Positions 1 to 10,504 of a DNA stretch of 64,000 nt are shown here, piece after piece. The position numbers and the translations under genes were made by a program. Below the pieces are notes generated by a model. It ran no database searches. It saw only the letters and a list, made by a program, of their open reading frames with translations, and was not told the origin of the DNA. Every line of letters starts with the position of its first letter. Position 1 is the stretch's first letter. Location of the stretch: NCBI RefSeq assembly GCF_014283215.1, contig NZ_JACOMF010000008.1, positions 1-64,000 on the forward strand, given 5' to 3'. The stretch is from Siccirubricoccus deserti (GTDB lineage: Bacteria; Pseudomonadota; Alphaproteobacteria; Acetobacterales; Acetobacteraceae).

Positions 1-66
1 CAACATGGCGGCGGCCGATGCGCTGACCCCGGAGAGAAGCAAGAGCTCCGCAGGCTCCTTCATCCC

Positions 67-417
67 TCATCCACTCAGGCCAGGAGCAGCAAATGAGGAG
101 TTGCGCCATGCGCCCCGAATAGAGAAGTAGTTTCCCTCCGGTGCGGGGCAGTGCCCCGCACCTTTCAGGATCTGCTTGTCGAGCGTCAGCTCCGCCACCG
201 CCCGCTTCAGCCGCGCATTCTCTCGCTCAAGGTCCTTCAGCCGACGCGCCTGGTCCACCTTCAGGCCACCGTACTCAGATCGCCAGCGGTAGAACGTCGC
301 CTCCGATACCTCGAGCCGGCGGCAGATCTCCCCCACCGTCCGACCCTGCGCAAACTCCACCTCAGCCTGCCGCAGCAGCCCGATGATCTGCTCCGCCGTG
401 TGACGCTTCCTTGGCAT
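67..417 (-). CDS. IS3-family transposase OrfA, aberrant C terminus
   Basis: This 116-residue protein has the layout of IS3 OrfA: an N-terminal helix-turn-helix (KRHTAEQIIGLLRQAE to SEATFYRWRSEYGG, residues about 4-52) that binds the terminal repeats, then a leucine-zipper segment (DLERENARLKRAVAEL, about 62-77) used for multimerisation with OrfAB. Family members stop shortly after LDKQILK. Here about 30 unrelated residues follow (from GAGHCPAPEG), encoded by a palindrome and unrecognised sequence, so the element is probably broken. The ATG at 417 matches the usual MPRKRHT start; a GTG lies one codon upstream. Without a full OrfB it is unlikely to be autonomous. Confidence 0.75.
   Translation of the reverse strand: MPRKRHTAEQIIGLLRQAEVEFAQGRTVGEICRRLEVSEATFYRWRSEYGGLKVDQARRLKDLERENARLKRAVAELTLDKQILKGAGHCPAPEGNYFSIRGAWRNSSFAAPGLSG
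140..162. repeat. Perfect 11-bp-arm palindrome in the transposase 3' part
   Basis: GGTGCGGGGCA and TGCCCCGCACC flank one G. It sits exactly where the OrfA reading frame stops resembling the family, immediately after the AAAG that could act as a slippery site. It may be a frameshift-stimulating hairpin or a recombination junction; the sequence alone does not decide. Confidence 0.5.
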
Positions 418-483
418 CACTGCCCCCTTCCAAGGAGGCCAACTCTCTCATCACAGATGGATCCCAGGCAGGGGGGAAGGTCA

Positions 484-618
484 GCCCCGGCGCTCGCCCC
501 GATCCGGCCCAGCCCTGGTGTGATCCTCTACCTGCGCCGGGATCTGGACGCATGGCTTGACCGCCATTCGCCTGGAGGCGCAGCGTCCGCGGAGGCAAAC
601 CCGTGGCTGAACCCGTGA
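484..618 (+). pseudogene. Excisionase-like / HTH_17 protein, C-terminal stub
   Basis: The frame reads GVILYLRRDLDAWLDRH and ends at 618, overlapping the integrase start by 16 bases. This is the C-terminal wing of AlpA/excisionase-type helix-turn-helix proteins (usual form R-x-x-Y-x-R-x-D-L-D-x-W-L). The N-terminal recognition helices are missing and are replaced on the left by the IS end at 483. The position directly before and overlapping an integrase gene is the normal place for a recombination directionality factor. Inference: the IS removed its 5' half, which would tend to lock the island in place. Confidence 0.5.
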
Positions 619-1706
619 CGACGATCCGGCTCAAGCACATCCAGCGGTTCCGTGACCGCCACGGGCACCAGAGGCACTACCTACGGCTGCCCGGCCGCCC
701 CAAGGTGCCGCTGCCCGGTGTCCCGGGCTCGGCCGAATTCATGGCCGCCTATCAGGCAGGTATCACCCTGCCAGCACCGGATGTCCCGCCAGCCGTGCGG
801 GAGCCTGCCGCTGGCACGCTGGACGCGCTGGCGGTCTCCTACTACCGGAGCGAGGCTTTCACCGCCCTGCGAGCCTCCACGCAGGCAAACCACCGCAGAA
901 TCGTGGAGCAGATGCGGGCAAAGCACGGCACCAAGCCGGTGCAGCTGCTAACGCCGGAGGCGGTGCAGTTGCTCTTGGCCGAGAAGGCCGGACGCCGCGT
1001 GGCAATGAACCACCGGCTGAAGCTACTGAAAGCCCTCATGGCCCGGGCTGTCGAGACGAAAACGATCGTTGCCGATCCGACGACCGGGTTGCGGCGGGTG
1101 AAGCACAAGGCCCGCGAATACACGACATGGAGCGAGGATGAGATCGCCGCATATGAGGCGCATTGGCCGAGCGGCACCCGGCAGCGTCTCGCCTTCGCGC
1201 TGCTGCTCTACACCGCCCAGCGGCGCAGCGACGTGGTGCGGATGGGCCGGCAGCATCTTCGCGGTGGCATGATCGAGGTTCGGCAAATCAAGACCGGCGC
1301 CGAGCTGCTGCTGCCCATCCATGCGGAGCTGGCGGCCGAGCTACGGCATGTGCCGGCCGGGCAGATGGTGTTTCTTATGACCAAAGAGCGTGGCGGGCAG
1401 TCGAAGCCGTTTACCTCGGATGGCTTCTACAACAGCTTCATCGGTTGGTGCCGCGAGGCCGGCATCCCTCCAGGTCGCTCGCCGCACGGCCTACGGAAGG
1501 CGTGCGCCCGCCGCCTAGCCGAGGCCGGAGCGACGGTCCACCAGATTGCTGCCGTCACAGGGCACCGGAAACTGGCCGAGATCGAACTCTACACGCGGGC
1601 GGCTGAACAGGCCCGCTTGGCAAAGGCTGGGATGGGCAAAATACGGAACGGGTCTGTCAACCCTCGCCCGGTCAAGCTGTCTACCCGGCGTAAGATCGGC
1701 GGATAA
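603..1706 (+). CDS. Tyrosine-type site-specific integrase
   Basis: The 367-residue protein is a phage/island integrase that would recombine att sites. The core-binding domain covers about 72-165 and the catalytic domain about 175-340. The pentad is complete: R207 (TAQRRSD), K230 (QIKTG), H295 and R298 (HGLRK), H321 (VTGHRK) and the nucleophile Y330 (IELYTRAA). The gene ends 20 bases from the 3' end of tRNA-Lys, which is therefore the likely attachment site, so the integrated element lies to the left and mostly outside the window. The start overlaps the excisionase-like stub, suggesting they once shared a transcript. The enzyme looks intact. Confidence 0.92.
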   Translation: MAEPVTTIRLKHIQRFRDRHGHQRHYLRLPGRPKVPLPGVPGSAEFMAAYQAGITLPAPDVPPAVREPAAGTLDALAVSYYRSEAFTALRASTQANHRRIVEQMRAKHGTKPVQLLTPEAVQLLLAEKAGRRVAMNHRLKLLKALMARAVETKTIVADPTTGLRRVKHKAREYTTWSEDEIAAYEAHWPSGTRQRLAFALLLYTAQRRSDVVRMGRQHLRGGMIEVRQIKTGAELLLPIHAELAAELRHVPAGQMVFLMTKERGGQSKPFTSDGFYNSFIGWCREAGIPPGRSPHGLRKACARRLAEAGATVHQIAAVTGHRKLAEIELYTRAAEQARLAKAGMGKIRNGSVNPRPVKLSTRRKIGG

Positions 1707-1726
1707 CTGCGATTTTTCCCGTGATG

Positions 1727-1802
1727 TGGTGAGCCGGGTGGGACTCGAACCCACGGCCACGAGATTAAAAGTCCCGTGCTCTACCAGCTGAGCTACCGGC
1801 TC
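1727..1802 (-). tRNA. tRNA-Lys (anticodon TTT)
   Basis: The minus strand folds into a full cloverleaf of 76 nt. The acceptor stem GAGCCGG pairs with CCGGCTC, the D arm is GCTC/GAGC, the anticodon loop CTTTTAA gives TTT, the T stem is GTGGG/CCCAC with loop TTCGAGT, the discriminator is A and CCA is encoded (1727-1729). Its 3' end faces the integrase gene, so its 3' half is the probable island attachment site; the second att copy would lie outside the window to the left. Confidence 0.97.
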
Positions 1803-1819
1803 ACGCGTCGCGGGGGGCG

Positions 1820-1848
1820 CCCGTACGGGCACGCATCCCCGCTGTCAA
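1820..1848 (-). promoter_or_regulatory. Candidate promoter for tRNA-Lys
   Basis: On the minus strand a perfect TTGACA (1843-1848) is followed about 18 nt later by TACGGG, a poor -10 element, ending about 18 bases before the tRNA 5' end. A 12-bp perfect palindrome GCCCGTACGGGC (1819-1830) overlaps the -10. The spacing is right for a stable RNA promoter, but the -10 match is weak. Confidence 0.4.
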
Positions 1849-1852
1849 GTCA

Positions 1853-1880
1853 GGCGCGGGCCCTAGCAGGCGCCCGCGCC
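1853..1880 (-). terminator. Stem-loop after the cyclophilin genes
   Basis: GGCGCGGGC and GCCCGCGCC form a perfect 9-bp stem with a 10-nt loop, 25 bases beyond the stop of the last gene of the minus-strand gyrA-coaD-ppi cluster. No U-tract follows, so this is a candidate terminator or 3' end stabiliser only. Confidence 0.4.
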
Positions 1881-1905
1881 GGCATCATCCTTTCCGCGAC
1901 CGGGC

Positions 1906-2520
1906 TCAGCCCGCCGGCGCATCCGCCGCGACGCGGGCCTTCACCAGCCGGTCCGGGCCCTGGACGATACCGTTGCCACCGGTGCCGCGCTTGATCTTGT
2001 CCACCGCTTCCATCCCGCCGACGACCCGCCCCCAGATGGTGTACTGGCCGTCGAGGCTCGGCGCCGGCGCGAACATGATGAAGAACTGGCTGTTGGCGCT
2101 GTCCGGGTTGGCGGTGCGCGCCATGCCGCAGGTGCCGCGGACGAAGCGCGCCTTGCCGGGTGGCGAGAATTCGGCCGGCAGGTCGTCGTAGCCGGCATCG
2201 CGGGCGCCGCCGGTGCCGGTGCCGGTCGGGTCGCCGCCCTGCGCCATAAAGCCTTCGATCACCCTATGGAAGGGCGTGTTGTCATAGAAGCCGGCTCTCG
2301 CCAGCGTCTTGATGCGCTCGACATGCTTGGGCGCCAGCTCCGGCAGCAGCTCGATGGTCACCGCGCCGTCCTTCAGCTCCAGGATCAGCGTGTTCTCGAG
2401 CTTCGGGTCGGGCTCGGCGGGCGCGGCCGGCGAGTTGGATGGCACGGTCTCGGTCGACTCGGGCGCGGTGCCTTCGGTGACGATGATCTCGGTCGGGGGA
2501 GTGCCGGCTTCGTCGCTCAT
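1906..2520 (-). CDS. Cyclophilin-type peptidyl-prolyl cis-trans isomerase, cytoplasmic
   Basis: This 204-residue protein catalyses cis-trans isomerisation of peptidyl-proline bonds. The bacterial cyclophilin domain covers about 45-195, with FHRVIEGFMAQGGDPTGTG (catalytic Arg in FHRV), then GMARTANPDSANSQFFI and the late Trp in YTIWGRVV. The first 40 residues are an acidic, Pro/Ser/Thr-rich extension with no signal peptide, so the product should stay in the cytoplasm. It lies 24 bases after an exported paralogue. The two genes share a 73-nt block without a single difference, so one is a duplicate or was homogenised by gene conversion. Confidence 0.93.
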   Translation of the reverse strand: MSDEAGTPPTEIIVTEGTAPESTETVPSNSPAAPAEPDPKLENTLILELKDGAVTIELLPELAPKHVERIKTLARAGFYDNTPFHRVIEGFMAQGGDPTGTGTGGARDAGYDDLPAEFSPPGKARFVRGTCGMARTANPDSANSQFFIMFAPAPSLDGQYTIWGRVVGGMEAVDKIKRGTGGNGIVQGPDRLVKARVAADAPAG

Positions 2521-2544
2521 GGTCTGGATCCTTTATCGGTTTGG

Positions 2545-3096
2545 TCAGGCGGTGACGAGGCGGGCGCGGATCAGCCGGTCCGGCCCCTGCACCATGCCGC
2601 TGCCGCCTGCGCCGCGCTTGATCTTGTCCACCACATCCATGCCGGCGACGACCCGGCCCCAGATGGTGTACTGGCCGTCGAGGCTCGGCGCCGGCGCGAA
2701 CATGATGAAGAACTGGCTGTTGGCGCTGTTCGGGTTCTGGCTGCGCGCCATGCCGCAGGTCCCGCGGATGAAGCGGTACTTGTTGGTGAACTCGGCCGGC
2801 AGGTCGGGGAAGCCGGCATCGCGGGCACCGCCGGTGCCGGTGCCGGTCGGGTCGCCGCCCTGCGCCATGAAGCCTTCGATCACCCGGTGGAACGGGGTGC
2901 CGTCGTAGAAGCCGCGGCCGACCAGGGCCTTGATCCGCTCCACATGCTTCGGCGCCACATCGGGCAGGAACTGGATGGTGACCTGGCCGTCCTTCAGCTC
3001 CAGCACCAGCCGTTCCTCGGCGGCACGGGCGCGCATCGGCAGCGCAGCCGTACCGGCGAGCGCGGCAAGCCCCGCGAGGTCGCGTCGTCGTATCAT
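2545..3096 (-). CDS. Cyclophilin-type peptidyl-prolyl cis-trans isomerase, exported
   Basis: This 183-residue cyclophilin paralogue is likely a periplasmic folding helper. It begins MIRRRDLAGLAALAGTAAL, a basic stretch plus hydrophobic segment ending in ARA, which is a Sec or Tat signal peptide; cleavage is expected after about residue 25. The catalytic region is complete (FHRVIEGFMAQGGDP, GMARSQNPNSANSQFFI, YTIWGRVV). It lies between coaD (27 bases) and the cytoplasmic copy (24 bases) in the gyrA-coaD-ppi-ppi cluster, probably one transcript. Identity to its neighbour is concentrated in blocks (2657-2729 matches 2030-2102 exactly). Confidence 0.93.
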   Translation of the reverse strand: MIRRRDLAGLAALAGTAALPMRARAAEERLVLELKDGQVTIQFLPDVAPKHVERIKALVGRGFYDGTPFHRVIEGFMAQGGDPTGTGTGGARDAGFPDLPAEFTNKYRFIRGTCGMARSQNPNSANSQFFIMFAPAPSLDGQYTIWGRVVAGMDVVDKIKRGAGGSGMVQGPDRLIRARLVTA

Positions 3097-3122
3097 CCCC
3101 TACTCCTGATCCAGGTCGGCAG

Positions 3123-3627
3123 TCAGTCGGCGGCGGGCTGGCGCACCCGCGCCAGGGTCCGCTCATGCGTCAGCTTCGGCACGAAGCTGGCGATATCGCC
3201 CCCCAGCCGGGCGATCTCCTTGACGAAACGCGAGGAGATGAATTGGTTCGTCTCGCTGGCCATCAGGAACACCGTCTCGATCTTGGGATCGAGCCGGCGG
3301 TTCATCCCGGCCATCTGGAATTCATAGTCGAAGTCCGAGACGGCGCGCAGCCCGCGCACGATGACGCCGGCGCCGAGCTGCTGGGCGAAGCCGATCAGCA
3401 GCCCCTCAAAGGGCACCACCTCGATGACGGTGCCGGTGCGGGCGGCGATGGTATCGGTTTCCGCGCGCACCAGCTCCACCCGCTCCTCCAGCGGGAACAG
3501 CGGGCCCTTGCCGATGTTGATGGCGACGCCGACCACCAGCCGGTCGACGATGCGGGCGGCGCGGCCGATGATGTCCAGATGGCCATTGGTCACCGGGTCG
3601 AAGGTGCCGGGATAGAGGCCGATGCGC

Positions 3628-3635
<8 letters not shown>
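3123..3635 (-). CDS. coaD: Phosphopantetheine adenylyltransferase
   Basis: CoaD transfers AMP from ATP to 4'-phosphopantetheine, the penultimate step of coenzyme A synthesis in the cytoplasm. The protein is 170 residues, the normal size. The nucleotidyltransferase signature [12 protein letters not shown] (10-21) holds the catalytic His19, and the second signature ISSRFVKE lies near residue 130. The ATG at 3635 overlaps the gyrA stop in the sequence ATGGCTGA (8-nt overlap), pointing to translational coupling. A longer reading to 3683 would intrude into gyrA and adds non-conserved residues, so it was not used. Confidence 0.96.
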
Positions 3636-6453
<2,818 letters not shown>

Positions 6454-6505
6454 GCGCTGGATGCTCTCGTCTGCTGCGGATCGGGCTTCGGCCGGCGGCC
6501 ATGAC

Positions 6506-6536
6506 GGGACCCGCGCCCGGCTGGCGCGGGGGGTCC
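6506..6536. promoter_or_regulatory. Strong hairpin in the gyrA 5' leader
   Basis: CCGCGCC/GGCGCGG, extended by GGGAC/GTCCC with a small bulge, lies 53-83 bases upstream of the gyrA start and downstream of its predicted promoter, so it would be in the mRNA leader. It could serve as a supercoiling- or translation-linked control element or as an mRNA stabiliser. No riboswitch class was recognised. Confidence 0.35.
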
Positions 6537-6559
6537 CGACCCATTGGAATCGTGGTCTT

Positions 6560-6588
6560 CATATAGGCTCTGCGGGCGAATTTTCCAA
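6560..6588 (-). promoter_or_regulatory. Predicted sigma70 promoter of gyrA
   Basis: On the minus strand TTGGAA (6588-6583) and TATATG (6565-6560) are separated by exactly 17 bases, each matching the consensus at 4 of 6 positions, in a locally AT-rich patch of a GC-rich region. The predicted start near 6553 gives a leader of about 100 nt. Confidence 0.55.
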
Positions 6589-6690
6589 ACCGGATCGCTC
6601 GACAAACCGCTACCGCGCCTGGCCTTCTCCCCCCTAGGCTGGCGACTTCGAAGACGGCGCAACGGCCGCAGAACGAACAGGGAGTCGAGC

Positions 6691-7923
6691 ATGCCGCAAC
6701 CCACCGCCACCCTCACCCGCCGGGCTGGACTCGGCCTTGCCGTGGGCGCCGCCATCGATCGTCAGGGGCACGCCCAGGCGCCGATCCTGCGCATCGGCGT
6801 GCTCTCCGACATGTCCGGCCCCTACCGCGACATCAGCGGGCCGAATTGCGTCGTCACCGCGCGCCAAGCGATCCAGGATTTCGGCAACCGGGGCTTCGCG
6901 GTGGAGCTCGTCCAGGCCGACCACCAGAACAAGGCCGATGTTGGGGTGAATATCGCCCGGCAATGGTTCGACCAGGGGGTGGACGCGGTATTGGAGGTGA
7001 ACAACAGCGCTATCGCCCTGGCGATCAACACCCTGGCGCGGGAGAAGAACAAGGTCCACCTGAACAGCGGCGGGGCGTCGAGCGATCTCACCGGCCCCGG
7101 CTGCTCGCCCAATATGGTGCATTGGACCACGGACACCTGGGCGAATGCGCAGAGCACCGGCGGGGCGCTGGCCAAGGCCGGAGCGAAGCGCTGGTACTGC
7201 ATCACCGCCGACTACGCCTTCGGCCACTCGGTCCAGCGCGAGGTGACGCGGGTGATACAGGCCAATGGCGGCCAGTTGGTCGGCAGCAGCGTCTACCCTT
7301 TCCCCCAGACCACCGACTACTCCTCCTTCCTGGTCACCGCGGCGTCCATGCGGCCGGACGTCATCGCCCTTTGCAACGCCGGCACCGACATGATCAACTG
7401 CGTGAAGCAGGGGCAGGAATTCGGCCTCGCCGGCCGCAACATCCGGGTCGCGGCGATGATCGGCTTCATCATGGACGTCCACACCCTGGGCCTGCCGACC
7501 GCGCAGGGGCTGATCCTGACCGAGAGCAGCTATTGGGACCTCAACGACCGGACCCGGGCGCTGACCGAGCGGCTGCGCGGCAAGATGGTCAACAACCACA
7601 TGCCGAACAGCGTGCATTTCCAGGCCTATTCCTGCGCCCTGCATTACCTGAAGGCGGTGGAAGCGATCGGCCTACCGGCGGCCAAGGCCAGCGGCCTCGC
7701 CGCCGTCGAGGCGATGAAGCGCCTGCCGGCCGATGACGACGCCTTCGGCCCCGGCGCGGTCCGCGCCGATGGGCGGAAGATCCACCCGACCTACCTGTTC
7801 CAGGCCAAGGCCCCGGCCGAAAGCCGTGCCCCCTGGGACTATCTGAAGCTGATCGCCACCACCCCGGCGGAGCAGGCCTTCCGACCGGTCGCCGATGGTG
7901 GCTGCCCCTTCCTCCGGGGCTGA
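6691..7923 (+). CDS. LivK-type ABC transporter substrate-binding protein
   Basis: This 410-residue periplasmic binding protein belongs to the branched-chain amino acid/amide (HAAT) family. A twin-arginine-like signal region (TLTRRAGLGLAVGAA) precedes the mature start near APILRIGVLSDMSGPY, followed by features of this subfamily such as QADHQNKADVG, LNSGGASSDLTGPGCSPN and DYAFGHSVQ. No permease or ATPase gene adjoins it, so it is an orphan receptor that must dock on a transporter encoded elsewhere. It is a close paralogue of the protein at 56026-57264. The ATG at 6691 gives a normal signal peptide; longer readings do not. The ligand is unknown. Confidence 0.88.
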   Translation: MPQPTATLTRRAGLGLAVGAAIDRQGHAQAPILRIGVLSDMSGPYRDISGPNCVVTARQAIQDFGNRGFAVELVQADHQNKADVGVNIARQWFDQGVDAVLEVNNSAIALAINTLAREKNKVHLNSGGASSDLTGPGCSPNMVHWTTDTWANAQSTGGALAKAGAKRWYCITADYAFGHSVQREVTRVIQANGGQLVGSSVYPFPQTTDYSSFLVTAASMRPDVIALCNAGTDMINCVKQGQEFGLAGRNIRVAAMIGFIMDVHTLGLPTAQGLILTESSYWDLNDRTRALTERLRGKMVNNHMPNSVHFQAYSCALHYLKAVEAIGLPAAKASGLAAVEAMKRLPADDDAFGPGAVRADGRKIHPTYLFQAKAPAESRAPWDYLKLIATTPAEQAFRPVADGGCPFLRG

Positions 7924-7961
7924 ACGGCGAAACCGGGCCGCCGGCGCCTGTTACCGACGGC

Positions 7962-8079
7962 CCTGAAGGTTGTCACCTTCAGGCCCCCTCAGTCGCCGGG
8001 CGCAAACCTCCGGTTTGCTTGGCTTCGCGCCACCTGGCGCGGGCATTCGCGGCCTCGGACCGGCCAAGGAACCGGTCCG
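7962..8079. terminator. Array of four hairpins between convergent genes
   Basis: Four perfect stem-loops follow one another: CCTGAAGGT/ACCTTCAGG (7962-7983), GCAAACC/GGTTTGC (8002-8018), CGCGCCA/TGGCGCG (8026-8041) and CGGACCGG/CCGGTCCG (8056-8079). They separate the ends of the binding-protein gene (+) and parC (-), so a bidirectional, Rho-assisted transcription barrier is the simplest reading. None has a run of T. Confidence 0.5.
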
Positions 8080-8104
8080 CTGCTATGACCCGGCGGCCCC
8101 TGCC

Positions 8105-10408
8105 CTATTCGAACCGGTTGCTCTTCGGGAAGCCGTGCGGCGGCGGCCTGCCGGCGCCGGCCCGGTTGCCACGCCAGGGCTGCAGATCGGTTTCCACCCG
8201 CATCCGCCCACCGCCGTTGCGCCAGCTCAGCCCCTCCTTCCGGGTGAACACCTTGGCGTCGGACAGCCCGCCATCCTTGTAGGATTGCAGCTGCACGCCG
8301 CGGCCGCGCGCCATCTGCGGCAACTGGTCCAGCGGGAAGAGCAGCAGCTTGCGGTTCTCACCGACCACCGCGACGGTGTCCCCCTCGGCCGGGATGCAGA
8401 GCAATGCCTCCCGGCCCGGCTCTGGCATCAGCACCTGCTTGCCGGTGCGCTTCTCCGCCAGCAGTTCCTCGCCGGCGACGAGGAAGCCGCGGCCGTCGGT
8501 GGTGGCGACCAGATAGCGCAGCCCCTCCGCATGGACATGCATGGAGAGCAGCGTGTCCTCATTGGTCAGGTCGAGCAGCAGCCGCACCGGCTGGCCGTCG
8601 CCGCGGCCGCGCGGGATGGCCTCGGCCTTCAGCGTATAGGCCTTGCCGTTGGTCGCGAAGAACACGATGCGGTCGGTGCTCTGGGCATGCGCCCAGGTGT
8701 GCAGCGAATCGCCTTCCTTGAACCGTAGCTCGGCATCCTCGGCGATGTGGCCCTTCTGCGCCCGGATCCAGCCCTTCTCCGAGAGGATGATGGTGATTGG
8801 CTCGCGCTCGACGAAGGCGTTCTCATCCACCGTGATGGCCGGCAGCGCGGCGCCGGTCTCGGTCCGTCGCTTACCCAGCGCGCCATCGCCGAACTTCACC
8901 CGCGTCGCCTCGATCTCGGCGCCGATCGCCTCCCAGCGCTTCGGCTCGGATTTCATCAGCCCCTGCAGGCCCTTCTGCTCCGCCGAGAGCTTCCTGTGCT
9001 CCTTGCGGATCTCCATCTCTTCCAGCTTGCGCAGGGCGCGCAGCCGCATGTCGAGAATGGCGTTGGCCTGCAGCTCGGTCAGTTCGAAGGTCGCCATCAG
9101 CGCCTCCTTCGGTTTGTCCTCCTCGCGGACGATGCGGATCACCTCGTCGAGGTTCAGGTAGACGATCAGGTAGCCGTCGAGGATTTCCAGCCGGCGGGCG
9201 ATCGCCGCCAGCCGGTGCTCGGTGCGCCGCACCAGCACCACATGGCGATGCTCCACCCAGCTCCAGACCACCTCGGGCAGGCCCATCACCCGCGGCGTGC
9301 GCTCGGCGTCCAGCGCATTCATGTTGAGCGGCAGCCGTGTCTCCAGATCGGTGGCGCGGAACAGCGTCTCCATCAGCATGGCCGGATCGACCGCGCGACT
9401 CTTCGGCTCCAGCACCAGCCGCACGATGTCGGTGCTCTCGTCGCGGATATCGCCGAGGAGCGGCAGCTTCTTCTCCTCCAGCAGGGCGGCGATCTGCTCG
9501 ATCAGCTTGGCCTTGGCGACCTGGTAAGGGATCTCGCTGACGATGATCTGCCAGGTGCCGTTCTTCGCCGGCACCTTCTCCCACTTCGCCCGCACCCGGA
9601 AGCCGCCGCGGCCGATGCGATAGGCCTCGCGCATCGCCGCCGCCGGCTCCACCAGCACGCCCCCGGTCGGGAAATCCGGCCCCTTCACCTCGGCCAGCAT
9701 CGGCGCGAGGGAGGCATCGAGGAACTCCGCGCGGGCGCTGCCGGGCGCCCCGAGCGCGACCTCGGCCAGGGTGAGCTTGCGGTCGCGGAAGACCTGCAGC
9801 TGCGTCAGCGCCGCGCCGCAGAGCTCGCCGGCGTTGTGCGGCGGGATACTGGTCGCCATGCCCACGGCGATGCCGTTGGCGCCATTCGCCAGCAGGTTCG
9901 GGAAGGCGGCAGGCAGCACCATCGGCTCCTGCTCCTCGCCGTCATAGGTGGCGCGGAAATCGACGGTGTTCTCGTCGATGGCCTGGAGCATCGCCTGGGC
10001 GACCTCGGTCAACCGCGCCTCGGTGTAACGCATGGCCGCGGCGTTATCGCCGTCGATATTGCCGAAATTGCCCTGGCCCTCGACCAGCGGGTAGCGGGCG
10101 GCGAAATCCTGCGCCAGCCGCACCATGGCGTCGTAGATCGCGGCATCGCCATGCGGGTGGTATTTGCCCATCACGTCGCCGACGATGCGGGCGCATTTCT
10201 TGAAGCCGGCGGCGGGGTCCAGCTTCAGCTGATGCATCGCCCAAAGCAGCCGCCGATGCACCGGCTTCAACCCATCCCGCACATCCGGCAGGGAGCGCGC
10301 CATGATGGTGGACATGGCATAGGCCAGGTAGCGTTCGGACAGCGCATCGGCGAGCAGCGTGTCGCGGGTGCCGCCGGCGTCGGGCAGCGCCTTGGTGTCG
10401 TCGGGCAT
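8105..10408 (-). CDS. parC: DNA topoisomerase IV subunit A
   Basis: ParC is the DNA-cleaving subunit of topoisomerase IV, which decatenates daughter chromosomes. The 767-residue protein has the same core as GyrA ([29 protein letters not shown], catalytic Tyr128 in AAMRYTE), but the C-terminal domain lacks a GyrA box, which with its shorter length identifies ParC. The position equivalent to E. coli Ser80 is Ala89. The start at 10408 (MPDDTKALP) is preceded by GGAG; a start ten codons further upstream (10438) has no ribosome binding site. parE is not in the window. The gene stands alone, converging on a hairpin-rich spacer. Confidence 0.95.
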   Translation of the reverse strand: MPDDTKALPDAGGTRDTLLADALSERYLAYAMSTIMARSLPDVRDGLKPVHRRLLWAMHQLKLDPAAGFKKCARIVGDVMGKYHPHGDAAIYDAMVRLAQDFAARYPLVEGQGNFGNIDGDNAAAMRYTEARLTEVAQAMLQAIDENTVDFRATYDGEEQEPMVLPAAFPNLLANGANGIAVGMATSIPPHNAGELCGAALTQLQVFRDRKLTLAEVALGAPGSARAEFLDASLAPMLAEVKGPDFPTGGVLVEPAAAMREAYRIGRGGFRVRAKWEKVPAKNGTWQIIVSEIPYQVAKAKLIEQIAALLEEKKLPLLGDIRDESTDIVRLVLEPKSRAVDPAMLMETLFRATDLETRLPLNMNALDAERTPRVMGLPEVVWSWVEHRHVVLVRRTEHRLAAIARRLEILDGYLIVYLNLDEVIRIVREEDKPKEALMATFELTELQANAILDMRLRALRKLEEMEIRKEHRKLSAEQKGLQGLMKSEPKRWEAIGAEIEATRVKFGDGALGKRRTETGAALPAITVDENAFVEREPITIILSEKGWIRAQKGHIAEDAELRFKEGDSLHTWAHAQSTDRIVFFATNGKAYTLKAEAIPRGRGDGQPVRLLLDLTNEDTLLSMHVHAEGLRYLVATTDGRGFLVAGEELLAEKRTGKQVLMPEPGREALLCIPAEGDTVAVVGENRKLLLFPLDQLPQMARGRGVQLQSYKDGGLSDAKVFTRKEGLSWRNGGGRMRVETDLQPWRGNRAGAGRPPPHGFPKSNRFE

Positions 10409-10504
10409 GGGGCTCCGGTATTCGCGCTTCGTTCTCATCGGCGGTGTAGCGGATTGGCCGCCCCGATGCCAGCCTCAGCCCGCAACCGCAGCGACGCCGA
10501 GGGC

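Larger units (their letters stand above)
1..483 (-). mobile_element. IS3-family insertion sequence remnant
   Basis: The stretch carries a minus-strand IS3-type OrfA and ends on the right, reading leftwards from 483, with TGACCTTCCCCCC, a G/C-rich TG-starting end typical of IS3 termini. The left end lies outside the window or is lost. No normal OrfB follows OrfA: its reading frame departs from the family after residue LDKQILK. A separate minus-strand frame open to the window edge ends in LRGQRIGRRHV, faintly like IS3 OrfB, but too short to call. The boundary at 483 is inferred from where an excisionase-like frame resumes. Confidence 0.5.

Noticed and set aside
1-105. Remnant of IS3 OrfB at the window edge
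   Set aside because: Only a short LRGQRIGRRHV similarity is visible; too little to support a feature.
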